Assembly (NCBI GenBank): GCA_937925605.1
Contig: CALALV010000035.1
Coordinates: 1 to 28,585, forward strand
Direction of reading: 5' to 3'
Origin: an uncultured Woeseia sp.
GTDB lineage: Bacteria; Pseudomonadota; Gammaproteobacteria; Steroidobacterales; Woeseiaceae
DNA: 28,585 bases
Below are positions 1 to 7,711 of the stretch, in pieces. The first letter of the stretch is position 1, and each line of letters opens with the position of its first letter. The notes below the pieces were generated by a model. That model saw nothing but the letters and a program-made list of their open reading frames with translations, was not told where the DNA came from and ran no database searches. Position numbers and translations under genes: made by a program.

Positions 1-1583
1 TGCGTAAAGCCGGCGACGTCGTGCGCGTGACCGCGCAACTTATCGACGCGACGAACGGCTACCACCTGTGGTCGGCGACCTATGACCGGCCGCTGGACGA
101 CATCCTCGCGGTGCAGGACGAGATCGCTGTCAGCATTGCCGCCACGCTCGAGCTCGAGTTGCTGGGGCGCGAGCGCGAGGCGATGAGCCGGGGCGGCACC
201 GACGACGCGCAGGCCTTCGATCTCTACCTGCGCGCGATGGCGGCGCGCCAGACCGGCGACGACGACGCCCTGCCCGCGTCGAACGAATTGCTGCAGGGCG
301 CGCTGGAGATCGACCCGGACTTCGCGCTGGCTCTCGATGCGCTCGCCTATAACTACCTGCTGCAGGGCTTCGACGGCACGCGTGACCGCGAACCGGCGAT
401 GCAGGAAGCCGGCATCCTGCTCGCGCGTGCGCTGAGCCTCGAGCCGCGCCTCGAGCAGGCGCACGCGTCGCTCGGCCTGCTGAAAAGCATGGCGGGCGCC
501 TGGGCCGACGCCGACGCACACTACGCCGAGGCCCTGGCGATCAACCCCAATTATTTCGGCGGGCTGCTGAACCACGGCCTGAGCCTCGTGCACCAGTCGC
601 GCCTGAAAGAGGCGTCCGCCGCCTACCTGCGGGCGGTCTCGCTGGACCCGCTGAACGGCGACCTGAACTTCAACCTCGGCGCGCTGCTGATGCTGCAGGG
701 CCAGTTCGCGGACGGGCGCGACTTCGTCCAGAAGGCGGTGGCCGTGCGCCCTGACGTACGCCTGCCCAGGGCTTCGCTGACGCACTGGCTGGCGCAGTAC
801 GGGCGGCTCGTCGAGGCCGTGCAGAACGGCCGGGCCACGCTGCGCGAGTACCCGGGCTTCCAGCCCAACCGGCTGGCGCTGGCGCGCGCTTACGCGCTGC
901 TGGGCCTGTACGCGGAGGCGGAGGCGGTGCTGGACGAGGCCGAGCGACGCGACGCGGCACTCGAGCGCGCCCGCGCGGCGCTGGCCAGCGCGCAAGGGGA
1001 TCACGGGCCGCTGGACGCAATCGTTGCCGCCGGGTTCGCCGCGCTCGATCGCGCGCCGGGCGATCCGCTGAGCTTCTCCGAGCGCCTGGTCGTCCGCGAC
1101 TACGGCCTCGTCCTGCTGCGGCAGTCGCGCGACGGCGAGGCGGCCGACGTGCTCGACTGGGCCGTCGGCGGCGAGACGGGCGTCGCCGACGTGACCTACG
1201 ATTACATGCTGGTACTGAAGCTGCTGGCGCTCGCCAGGCAGCGCAGCGGTCGCCCGGATGCCGCGCTGCCGCTGATCGAGCGCTGCCGCGAACTCGCCCT
1301 GCAGGCACGCGAGAACGGCTGGGCAACGCCGGTGCTGTCGGTGCGCCTGGCCGAGGTGCATGTGCTGGCGGGCGACCTGCAGTCTGCCGTGGACGAGCTC
1401 GGGCTTGCCGTCGACAAGGGCTTCCGCGATCTCGCCTGGATCGAGCACGGCATCTTCTGGCAGGACCTGCAGGACGAGCCGGCCGTGGTCGCGCAGATGC
1501 TGCGCATGCTCGAGGACGTCGAGCGCCAGCGCCGGGAACTCGAGGCACTGACCGTCACCGACCTTCGCGAGGAAAGCTCATGA
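1..1583 (+). CDS. TPR protein with TolB/FlgO-like N-terminal module (5' truncated by window edge)
   Basis: The frame is open from the first bases, so this is only the C-terminal part (about 526 residues, first whole codon at base 3). The opening residues (RKAGDVVRVTAQLIDA, then HLWSATYDR and DILAVQDEIA) match the end of the TolB/FlgO-like domain found in bacterial adenylate-cyclase or CadC-type regulators and kinase-TPR proteins. Alanine- and leucine-rich tetratricopeptide repeats follow, for example around bases 290-780 with the pattern A..NPNYFGGLLNHGLSL and LDPLNGDLNFNLGALL. In this family the missing N-terminus usually carries a winged-helix DNA-binding, cyclase or kinase domain; which one applies here cannot be seen. 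No membrane segment lies in the visible part. The stop overlaps the next gene by four bases (ATGA), so the two are probably co-translated. The TPR call is firm; the regulatory role is inferred. Confidence 0.85.
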   Translation, partial: RKAGDVVRVTAQLIDATNGYHLWSATYDRPLDDILAVQDEIAVSIAATLELELLGREREAMSRGGTDDAQAFDLYLRAMAARQTGDDDALPASNELLQGALEIDPDFALALDALAYNYLLQGFDGTRDREPAMQEAGILLARALSLEPRLEQAHASLGLLKSMAGAWADADAHYAEALAINPNYFGGLLNHGLSLVHQSRLKEASAAYLRAVSLDPLNGDLNFNLGALLMLQGQFADGRDFVQKAVAVRPDVRLPRASLTHWLAQYGRLVEAVQNGRATLREYPGFQPNRLALARAYALLGLYAEAEAVLDEAERRDAALERARAALASAQGDHGPLDAIVAAGFAALDRAPGDPLSFSERLVVRDYGLVLLRQSRDGEAADVLDWAVGGETGVADVTYDYMLVLKLLALARQRSGRPDAALPLIERCRELALQARENGWATPVLSVRLAEVHVLAGDLQSAVDELGLAVDKGFRDLAWIEHGIFWQDLQDEPAVVAQMLRMLEDVERQRRELEALTVTDLREESS

Positions 1584-2026
1584 ACAAGCCCATCCTGTAC
1601 CTGGTCGCGTTCGCGGCGCTGTGGAGCTGCGCGCCGGAGCGCAACGACGACGAGCGCGCGGCGCTGCTGGAACGCTCGGCGGCCTGGCAGGCAGCGCTGG
1701 ACCGCGGTGACTTCGACGCGCTGGCCGCGCTGTACACGGCCGACGCCAGGGTCATGGCACCGAACGCCCCGACCGCCGTCGGCCGCACGGCCGTTCTCGA
1801 TTCCTTCGGCGCGCTGCGCGCTGCCGGGCTGTCGCTGACGCTCGCGACGATCGACGCACGCGCGGCCGGCGACATCGGCTGGCATGTCGGCAGCTACCGG
1901 ATGACCGATGCCGACGGCGAGTTGATCGACACCGGCAAGTTCGTCGAGACCTGGGAACGGAAGGACGGCGCCTGGCTCATGTCCACCGACATCTGGAACA
2001 GCGACCTGCCGCCGTACCGGCCGTGA
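1580..2026 (+). CDS. SnoaL/DUF4440-like (NTF2-fold) lipoprotein
   Basis: A 148-residue protein. The N-terminus (MNKPILYLVAFAALWSC) has a lysine, a short hydrophobic stretch and a lipobox-like LWSC, so C17 is a likely lipidation site and the protein probably sits on the periplasmic side of a membrane. The body has the pattern of SnoaL-like/DUF4440 proteins of the NTF2 fold: an N-terminal helix (AAWQAALDRGDFDALAALYT), then D-A-R-V-M-APN, a VGRTAVLDSFGAL helix, and C-terminal strands ending KFVETWERKDGAWLMSTDIW. Such proteins bind small ligands or act as isomerases; the substrate here cannot be named. The start overlaps the stop of the TPR gene (ATGA), suggesting that the lipoprotein works with or is regulated with it. 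The lipid-anchor call is weaker than the fold call. Confidence 0.8.
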   Translation: MNKPILYLVAFAALWSCAPERNDDERAALLERSAAWQAALDRGDFDALAALYTADARVMAPNAPTAVGRTAVLDSFGALRAAGLSLTLATIDARAAGDIGWHVGSYRMTDADGELIDTGKFVETWERKDGAWLMSTDIWNSDLPPYRP

Positions 2027-2032
2027 AGGCGC

Positions 2033-2167
2033 TCAGTTCACGATCTGCAGCAGGCCGGTAACGACCAGGTACGCGGCCACGATGTAGTTCAGCAGTTTCG
2101 GCGCGACCAGGATCGCGATACCGGCGACGATGGACAGGACGGGCGCGAGTTCGATATGCAGGGTCAT
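2033..2167 (-). CDS. DUF3096 small membrane protein
   Basis: A short gene of 44 residues. The translation begins MTLHIELAPVLSIVAGIAIL, followed by VAPKLLNYIVAAYLVVTGLL. It is two hydrophobic helices separated by a P-K-L-L-N-Y turn, the signature of DUF3096, a family of tiny inner-membrane proteins of unknown role. A strong Shine-Dalgarno sequence (GAGGAG on the minus strand, complement of 2176-2181) lies 8 nt before the ATG, supporting real translation. The gene converges on the lipoprotein gene with 6 nt between stops and is divergent from the outer-membrane-type gene. No function is known for the family. Confidence 0.85.
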   Translation of the reverse strand: MTLHIELAPVLSIVAGIAILVAPKLLNYIVAAYLVVTGLLQIVN

Positions 2168-2250
2168 GCGGCAGTCTCCTCGATGCTGCGGGGGCGCCAT
2201 TGAAACACGACCCGCGGCGGCGACAGGGCCGCGGCTGTTATGGTCACGGC

Positions 2251-3102
2251 ATGCTACGTCGATTCACCGCCTTGACCGCGCTGTTCGCAGCGGCCGGGCC
2301 CGCGCTGTCGCAGGAGGCCGGTCCAACCACGGTCCCCTGGGCATTTTCGAGCTATTTCGGTACCGGTTGGTACCAGGTCGGCGACGATCGCGACGCGTTC
2401 GCGCTTCGCTACGTCTACCGCAAGCGCCTGCTGGAGGCCCGGATCGACGACGCGGGGCGCCACCCGGGCCTCGAGTGGCGCCTGCCGGTGACGCTCGGCT
2501 TCGACCGCTTCCCGCTGGACGACCTGGCCGGCTCGCTCGACCCCGGCAATTTCGCGAGCCTGAGCGTGACGCCGGGCCTGTGGCTGGACCTGCCCGTCAG
2601 CGAGCGCTGGCAGCTCAGGCCGTTCGCCGCGCTGGGCTGGGGCGCCGTGCTGGACGGCGACGACTCGGCCTTCATCTACCAGGCCGGGGTCCTGAGCCGC
2701 TTCGTGTTCGCCGACGGACCGTTGCGCCCGGCGCTCGTGCAATCGCTGGGCTACGTCGGCTATTCGCCGAGCGAGGGCGGGTCGGAAGGCTTCTGGCCGC
2801 TCCTGACCGCGCTCGAGTTCGGCCACCCGCTCGTCGAGTTCGGCGAGGGAGACGACGGCCTGCGGCTGGTCTGGCACGTCGCGCACACGCACTTCCACGG
2901 GCAGCTCGACCTGCGGCGGCCGGACGGCAGCCTGGAGTCGATTTCCGAACAATGGGAAGCGGGACTCGCACTGCGGCGGCGCGCGGGTCGGCTCGACTTC
3001 GGCTGGTTCAGCCTGGACCGGCTGGGGCTTGCCTACCGTTTCAGTTCGGACGGCGAGCTGGAGGGCATAGGCCTCGTGGTCAGCTCCCTGTTCGACCAGT
3101 AG
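2251..3102 (+). CDS. Secreted, probable outer-membrane beta-barrel protein (hypothetical)
   Basis: A 283-residue protein. The ATG at 2251 is chosen because it directly precedes a good Sec signal peptide: MLRR, then a hydrophobic core (LTALFAAAGPAL) and an S-Q-E cleavage region. An upstream in-frame ATG at 2200 would add a charged, non-signal extension. The mature part alternates short amphipathic strands rich in W, Y, F and G (SYFGTGWYQVG, SVTPGLWLDLPVSERWQLRP, FAALGWGAVL), with turns rich in D and G, as in small outer-membrane barrels. I do not recognise a named family and cannot assign a substrate. The 3' end overlaps the end of the convergent C26 gene by 23 nt. Confidence 0.7.
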   Translation: MLRRFTALTALFAAAGPALSQEAGPTTVPWAFSSYFGTGWYQVGDDRDAFALRYVYRKRLLEARIDDAGRHPGLEWRLPVTLGFDRFPLDDLAGSLDPGNFASLSVTPGLWLDLPVSERWQLRPFAALGWGAVLDGDDSAFIYQAGVLSRFVFADGPLRPALVQSLGYVGYSPSEGGSEGFWPLLTALEFGHPLVEFGEGDDGLRLVWHVAHTHFHGQLDLRRPDGSLESISEQWEAGLALRRRAGRLDFGWFSLDRLGLAYRFSSDGELEGIGLVVSSLFDQ

Positions 3103-3793
3103 CGGTGCCGTCGCGCCCGTCGCGGTAGTCACGGGCGGCGAGCACGAGCTCGCGGAACAGCCTGCGCTGGCGGCTCGCGTAGAGCAGGAATTCCGGGTGC
3201 CACTGCACGCCGAACAGGAAGCGGTGCTCCGGCTGCTCGACGCCCTGCACGATCTCGTCGAGGTCGCGGCCGCTGACCTCGAGGCCGCTGCCGAGCGTGT
3301 CTATGCTCTGGTTGTGCAGGCTGTTGATGCGGATGTCGCCGCCGCCGAGCAGCCCCTCGAGGCGGCTGCCGCCGACCAGGCACAGTGTCTTCAGCGGCAG
3401 CAGCGTGCGCCGTTTCGAGGTCTTGTGGCGGCGCTTGCGCAGGTCCTGGAACAGCGTGCCGCCCATGCGCACGTTCAGCAACTGGGCCCCCCTGCAGATG
3501 CCGAGCAGAGGCGTGGCGTCGGCGAGCGCGCAATCGATGATGCGCGACTCGAACTCGTCGCGCTCCGGGTCGTAGTTGCCGACGACCTCGGCCTCGGCCT
3601 TGTACAGCGCCGGCTCGACGTCGTGGCCGCCGGTGATGACGACGCCGTCGAGCGGCGCGGTATCGAGGTCGTCGCCGGGCCGCAGTTGCCGCGCGCGGCC
3701 GCCGGCGAGCCAGAGGCCGAGCTGCACGCAGGCCCGCGGCCCGACGGCGCCGCGCCGCGGGCCCGTGACGCCGATCAGCGGGCGGGCACTCAA
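3080..3793 (-). CDS. Peptidase C26 / gamma-glutamyl-GABA hydrolase-like class I glutamine amidotransferase
   Basis: A 237-residue protein of the class I glutamine-amidotransferase fold, C26 branch (gamma-glutamyl-GABA hydrolase, PuuD-like). It starts with the family's RPLIGVTGP strand and has GGHDVEP (55-61), the nucleophile elbow LLGICRGAQLLNV with C100, NSLHNQS (157-163), and GVQWHPEF, which supplies H199 and E201. The triad is therefore complete. The family removes gamma-linked glutamyl groups or glutamine-type amides. I chose the TTG at 3793 because its bases overlap the TGA of the upstream amidoligase gene and the conserved N-terminal strand begins five codons later. A GTG 12 codons upstream is an alternative. 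The overlap indicates co-translation with the amidoligase. The natural substrate is unknown. Confidence 0.85.
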   Translation of the reverse strand: MSARPLIGVTGPRRGAVGPRACVQLGLWLAGGRARQLRPGDDLDTAPLDGVVITGGHDVEPALYKAEAEVVGNYDPERDEFESRIIDCALADATPLLGICRGAQLLNVRMGGTLFQDLRKRRHKTSKRRTLLPLKTLCLVGGSRLEGLLGGGDIRINSLHNQSIDTLGSGLEVSGRDLDEIVQGVEQPEHRFLFGVQWHPEFLLYASRQRRLFRELVLAARDYRDGRDGTATGRTGS

Positions 3794-4824
3794 GGGTTTG
3801 CCAGGCCCAGCCGGCGCTCGCACTCGTCGGGCCAGCTGTCCAGCAGCCGCCCGAGCGGCTTGTCCAGCCAGTCCGAGTACGCGCCGCACAACTCCGCGAG
3901 CCGGTCGCGGTCGGCGGCGAGCGCCTCGACCTGCAGCCAGTCGCCCCAGGCCAGGTGAATGCCCCAGTCGTCGCGGTGAATCTCGCAGTTCGGCAGCCGG
4001 TAGTGCAGCGTCGGCCGCGCCTTGACGCGCGGGTCGTCGACCACGGCGCGCACGCGCTCGCGATCGAGGTGCAGGAACAGCGGCAGCATGTCGAGGGCGC
4101 GGTTGCGGGTCGGGTTGTCCTCGAGGTAGTCGTCGATCAGCGCCTCGAGATCCGGCCAGTAGTCGGGATCGACGACGCGCCGGACGTAGCTGCCGGGGAA
4201 TGCCGCGCTGAAGCCGGTCAGCCGCCGCGTCAGGTCGACCGACGCGCGTGCCGACAGCCAGTCGTACAGGCAGAAAAAGGCTTTCAGGTAGGCGGCGACC
4301 GTGCGCGCGTCCAGACCCGGCAGCTCCGGGTTCAGCTGCATGCCGAAGGCGTAGGAGAGCCCCGCGCCCGAGCCTTTCGCGCCCGCGTCGCGCAGTACCG
4401 GGACCAGCGCCTGCACGTCCGCGAGCCGCGGCAGCGGCAGTGGCGGGCTGACGATCTCGACCGGAACGACGGCCTCCGCGCCTGCCCGCAGCATCGACTC
4501 GGCCACGTCGGCAACGAGTTCGCCGATCTCGTCGCCGGGCCCGTCGTCGTCCCCGGCGCCGTCGCGCTCGCGGCCGCGTTCCTTCAGGTAGGCATAGTCG
4601 AGCTCGACGCGCCAGTCGCCGGCGTCGTCGCCGTGCACGACGTGCTCGTAGCGCGAGGTTTTTTCGATCTCCCCGCCGAGCTGCCCTGCGAGGATCCCGC
4701 TCACGGTGTCGACGTCGACCTCGATCATCTCGAGTTCCACGCCGATCCGGCGCGGCTCTCCGTCTTCCGTCTCGGTTGCCGCCGGCAGCGGCGGTGTCCA
4801 GTCCGTTTCTGCGTTCGCGCTCAT
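3790..4824 (-). CDS. Amidoligase family protein (glutamine-synthetase-like fold, PF12224 type)
   Basis: A 344-residue protein with the features of the amidoligase_2 family. It has RRIGVELEM near residue 25-33, a WRVELDYAYL strand (71-80), PVEIVSPPLPLPRL (121-133), and YAFGMQLNPEL (158-168). These are equivalent to metal- and substrate-binding strands of the glutamine synthetase/glutamate-cysteine ligase superfamily. Such enzymes use ATP to form amide or peptide bonds. Family members are known to be encoded beside glutamine-amidotransferase-like hydrolases, as here, and have been proposed to make small modified peptides or to modify peptides. The ATG at 4824 has no strong Shine-Dalgarno sequence. 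There is no signal peptide or membrane segment, so the enzyme is cytosolic. It is divergent from the MATE exporter gene. Confidence 0.85.
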   Translation of the reverse strand: MSANAETDWTPPLPAATETEDGEPRRIGVELEMIEVDVDTVSGILAGQLGGEIEKTSRYEHVVHGDDAGDWRVELDYAYLKERGRERDGAGDDDGPGDEIGELVADVAESMLRAGAEAVVPVEIVSPPLPLPRLADVQALVPVLRDAGAKGSGAGLSYAFGMQLNPELPGLDARTVAAYLKAFFCLYDWLSARASVDLTRRLTGFSAAFPGSYVRRVVDPDYWPDLEALIDDYLEDNPTRNRALDMLPLFLHLDRERVRAVVDDPRVKARPTLHYRLPNCEIHRDDWGIHLAWGDWLQVEALAADRDRLAELCGAYSDWLDKPLGRLLDSWPDECERRLGLANP

Positions 4825-4973
4825 CGGGAAACGTTAACAGAAGGCCTGCTGCGCCGCGACGTTCCGCCTTGTAACCGTTTGTAAGGATTACGATATCGTG
4901 GCCAATGCGGCCGCCCGGCCGGGTATCATTCCGGCGTGCACGATCCGACCGTCCCGTTCCCGGGGTGCCGCGC
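4825..4973. promoter_or_regulatory. Divergent intergenic region between amidoligase and MATE exporter genes
   Basis: This 149-bp gap must hold promoters for both directions. It contains an AT-rich patch (about 4869-4899) that stands out from the GC-rich surroundings, with two TTGTAA hexamers in tandem. The first TTGTAA, followed 17 nt later by GATATC, is a possible weak sigma-70-like promoter toward the MATE gene. No firm -10 element is evident on the minus strand. The assignment is by position and composition only. Confidence 0.35.
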
Positions 4974-6323
4974 GTGAACGGTCGTGACCTGACGGCCGGG
5001 CCCGTCAGCGCCCACCTGCTGCGCCTCACGCTGCCGATGGTCGTCGGAGTGTTCGCCGTCATCTCCGTCGGACTCGCCGACGCGTACTTCGTCGGCCGGC
5101 TCGGCGACACCGAGCTCGCCGCGATCAGTTTCATCTTCCCCGTGACGACCGCGCTGACGAGCCTCGGCATCGGCCTGTCCGCCGGCGCCAACGCGCTCGT
5201 GTCGCAGGCGCTCGGCGCCGGTCGGCCGGAGGCAGCGCGCTGCACGGCCGCCCACGCGATCCTGTTCAGCCTGGCACTCGGCATCGTGGCGGCCGTGGCC
5301 GGCTACCGGCTGATCGACCCGCCGTTCGCCTTGCTGAACGCCCAGCCCGACGTGCTGCCGGCAATCGCGAGCTATCTCGAGGTCTGGTACTACGGCTTCC
5401 CGCTGCTCGTCATCCTGCTGGTGACGAACGCACTGATGCGCGCGCACGGCGCCGCGCTGGCGCCGGCGTCGATCATGGTGCTGAACGCCGTTTTCAACAT
5501 CGGCCTGAACCCGGTGCTGATCTTCGGCTGGGGGCCGATCCCGGCGCTCGGCATCGCGGGCGCCTCGACCGCCACGCTGTGTGCCTTCGCGATCAGCCTG
5601 CTGGCCTCGGCGTGGCCGGTGCTCAAGACCTTCGCCGTCGTCCGGCCCGGCGACTTCGCGTCGCCCGGCCTGCTGGCGTCGATACGCCGCATCGGCGGCA
5701 TCGGCGGCCCGGCCGCGTTCGCCAACGCGATCAACCCGGCCGGGCTCGCGATCGTGACGTCCGTCGTCGCGGGCTTCGGCGCCGCGACCGTCGCGGGCTT
5801 CGGCGCGGCCGGCCGCATCCAGTCCTTCGCGCTGGTGCCGCTGCTCGGCCTGTCGGGCTCCATCGGTGCGCTGATCGGCCAGAACTGGGGCGCGGGCGAG
5901 ACCGGCCGCGCGGGCCGCGCGCTCGTGCTCGCGAGCGCGTTCTGCCTCGGCTACGGCCTGCTCGCCGCCGTCGTGCTGAACCTGTTTGCCGGCAGCATCG
6001 CACGGCAGTTCTCCGACGAGCCCGCCGTGCACGCGCAGACGGTCCTGTACCTGCGCATCGTCGCGTGGACCTTCTTCGGCTACGGCCTGCTGATCGTCGC
6101 GAATGCCTGCCTGAACGCGCGTTCGCGGTCGCTGCCGTCGATGCTGCTGAGCCTGCTGCGTATCGCCGGGCTGTACGTGCCGCTCGCCTGGCTCGGCGCC
6201 CGCCTGTTCGAGCAGGCGGGCGTCTACGCCGCGGCCGCGGCGGCCAACGTCGTTGCCGGTCTCGCCGCGCTGGTCGTCGCCCGCCGCTACGGCCTGCTGT
6301 CGCCGTCGACGCCGCGCAGTTAA
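4974..6323 (+). CDS. MATE family multidrug/metabolite efflux transporter
   Basis: A 449-residue, strongly hydrophobic protein, the usual MATE length, with about 12 membrane helices in two similar halves. Family marks include LTLPMVVGVFAVISVGLADAYFVGRLG near the N-terminus, an A-I-S-F-I-FP helix, SLGIGLSAGANALVSQALGAG, NAVFNIGLNPVLIFG, and, in the second half, GFGAAGRIQSFALVPLLGLSGSIGALIGQNWGAG. MATE proteins export organic cations, drugs or metabolites in exchange for Na+ or H+. I chose the GTG at 4974, which has GGGGTG upstream and gives the normal N-terminus; the open frame upstream adds an arginine-rich, unlike-family extension. It is divergent from the amidoligase pair and lies 32 nt before the YdjM-like gene, probably in one unit with it. 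Confidence 0.9.
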   Translation: MNGRDLTAGPVSAHLLRLTLPMVVGVFAVISVGLADAYFVGRLGDTELAAISFIFPVTTALTSLGIGLSAGANALVSQALGAGRPEAARCTAAHAILFSLALGIVAAVAGYRLIDPPFALLNAQPDVLPAIASYLEVWYYGFPLLVILLVTNALMRAHGAALAPASIMVLNAVFNIGLNPVLIFGWGPIPALGIAGASTATLCAFAISLLASAWPVLKTFAVVRPGDFASPGLLASIRRIGGIGGPAAFANAINPAGLAIVTSVVAGFGAATVAGFGAAGRIQSFALVPLLGLSGSIGALIGQNWGAGETGRAGRALVLASAFCLGYGLLAAVVLNLFAGSIARQFSDEPAVHAQTVLYLRIVAWTFFGYGLLIVANACLNARSRSLPSMLLSLLRIAGLYVPLAWLGARLFEQAGVYAAAAAANVVAGLAALVVARRYGLLSPSTPRS

Positions 6324-6355
6324 CATCGGCCTGCCACGATCTGCCGGGCCAAGCC

Positions 6356-7303
6356 ATGGATCCCGTCTGCCACACGCTCGTCGGCGCGTCGCTCGCAGCG
6401 ACGGGCCTGAAGGACCGCACGCGCTATGGCACCGCGACGCTGCTGATCGCCGCAAACCTGCCGGACATCGACGTCGCCGCGCATTTCATGGGCGACGTCG
6501 CGAGTTACGGCATCCGGCGCGGGATCACCCACGGCCTGCCGGCACTCGTCGTCCTGCCGTTGCTGCTGGCCGGGCTCATGTACGCGCTCGCGCGGCGCGG
6601 CGATCCGGCGCGTGCCGGGCCGGCGGCGTCGTTCCGCTGGCTGCTCGCCCTGTCGGCGATCGGGGTGGCGAGCCACCCGACGCTCGACTGGCTGAACAAC
6701 TACGGCATGCGCTGGCTGATGCCCCTGGTCGACCGCTGGTTCTACGGCGACACGCTGTTCATCATCGACCTGGTCGCCTACGCGCTGCTCGTCACCGGCC
6801 TGCTGGCGACCCGTTTCGTCGACTGGCGCCGTCTCCCCTGGCCGCGGCGGCCGGCCTCGCTGGCGCTCGCCGCGCTGCTCGGCTACATCGGCATGAACTT
6901 CGCGATCACGCAGTATGCCGAGCGCGCCGTGCGCGCGGCCTGGGCCAGCGATCCGCCCACCCGCTTCATGGCCTCACCGGTTCCGCTCACACCCTTCGAG
7001 CGCGCTATCGTGCTGGACTATCCCGGCGAGTACCGGTTCGCGCGTTTCCGGCTGCTGCCGGCGCCGACGCTGGTCCGCGAGTCGGCCGTCGTCGACAAGG
7101 GGCCGGCCGCGCTGCTGTCTGCCGCGGCGGGCACCGCGGACGGGCGCACGTTCCTGCACTGGGCGCGGTTCCCGTACGTCGTGCCGGGTAACCCGGCACG
7201 GCTGGCCGACGCGCGCTACGTGCAGGATATCGAGAACCCGCGGCTGGACGGCTTCGCGGTCGTGGAGCTTCCCCTGTCCGCGCCGGCCGCGGCGGCCGAG
7301 TGA
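6356..7303 (+). CDS. YdjM/DUF457-like inner-membrane metal-dependent hydrolase
   Basis: A 315-residue membrane protein beginning MDPVCHTLVGASLAATGL. It has the putative metal ligands of the YdjM (LexA-binding, inner-membrane-associated putative hydrolase) family: H6, NLPDID (34-39), RRGITHGL (H59), and SHPTLDWLNNYG (about residues 106-117). Four or five membrane helices span about residues 60-200. The C-terminal third is hydrophilic and probably forms a soluble domain. The family is annotated as metal-dependent hydrolases on motif grounds, and the true substrate is unknown. The ATG at 6356 is the only start that keeps the conserved N-terminal histidine region. The gene follows the MATE gene by 32 nt on the same strand and converges on the ABM gene. 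Confidence 0.85.
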   Translation: MDPVCHTLVGASLAATGLKDRTRYGTATLLIAANLPDIDVAAHFMGDVASYGIRRGITHGLPALVVLPLLLAGLMYALARRGDPARAGPAASFRWLLALSAIGVASHPTLDWLNNYGMRWLMPLVDRWFYGDTLFIIDLVAYALLVTGLLATRFVDWRRLPWPRRPASLALAALLGYIGMNFAITQYAERAVRAAWASDPPTRFMASPVPLTPFERAIVLDYPGEYRFARFRLLPAPTLVRESAVVDKGPAALLSAAAGTADGRTFLHWARFPYVVPGNPARLADARYVQDIENPRLDGFAVVELPLSAPAAAAE

Positions 7304-7310
7304 GGCGCCG

Positions 7311-7616
7311 CTAGGGATCGACCGCCCATTCGGCGTCCTCGAACTCGCCGATGACGCGCACGTCGACAAACTCTGCCTGCGCCGCGATGATGCGGCGCGC
7401 CGTGTCGTCATCGCCGCGTTCCATCGCGTCGCGCTCGGCCTTCGAGGCCCAGCTCGCGATCGCGAGCAGCACGCCGGGTTCGCCGATCTTGCGGTAGAGC
7501 CGCGTGCCGCGCGCGCCGGGCGCGCGCTGGATGATCTCGCTCGCCCGCACCCAGGCCTCGGCGTAGCGTTCGGCCGTGTAGCCCGGCCGGACACGAACCT
7601 CGAACACGAAAATCAT
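7311..7616 (-). CDS. ABM-fold (antibiotic biosynthesis monooxygenase-like) protein
   Basis: A 101-residue protein with the dimeric alpha-beta-barrel pattern. The first strand is MIFVFEVRVRPG, a helix follows (YAEAWVRASEIIQ), then the typical ABM turn GARGTRLYRKIGEPGVLLAIASW, then helix SKAERDAM, and a last strand VDVRVIGEFEDAEW. Members include small monooxygenases, heme-degrading enzymes and EthD-like proteins. The visible sequence does not say which activity applies. It ends 7 nt after the convergent YdjM-like gene and is divergent from the MBL gene. Confidence 0.8.
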   Translation of the reverse strand: MIFVFEVRVRPGYTAERYAEAWVRASEIIQRAPGARGTRLYRKIGEPGVLLAIASWASKAERDAMERGDDDTARRIIAAQAEFVDVRVIGEFEDAEWAVDP

Positions 7617-7671
7617 CGTCGCGGCACCCCGGGCAGCCGCCGGCGACCGGGCCCGCCGCGGCGACGACTTC

Positions 7672-7677
7672 TATACT
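7672..7677 (+). promoter_or_regulatory. Possible -10 element before the MBL gene
   Basis: TATACT, five of six matches to the sigma-70 -10 consensus, stands in otherwise very GC-rich DNA 34 nt before the chosen ATG at 7712. No recognisable -35 hexamer lies 16-18 nt upstream, so this is a weak prediction. Confidence 0.3.
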
Positions 7678-7711
7678 GGCTTAAAGGATGGCCCGCCCCG
7701 GGAGCATAGCA

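Noticed and set aside
3794..5284. Long N-terminal extension of the C26 hydrolase frame
   Set aside because: It overlaps the amidoligase gene and the divergent promoter in another frame and is arginine-rich. The conserved hydrolase N-terminus starts only at 3793.
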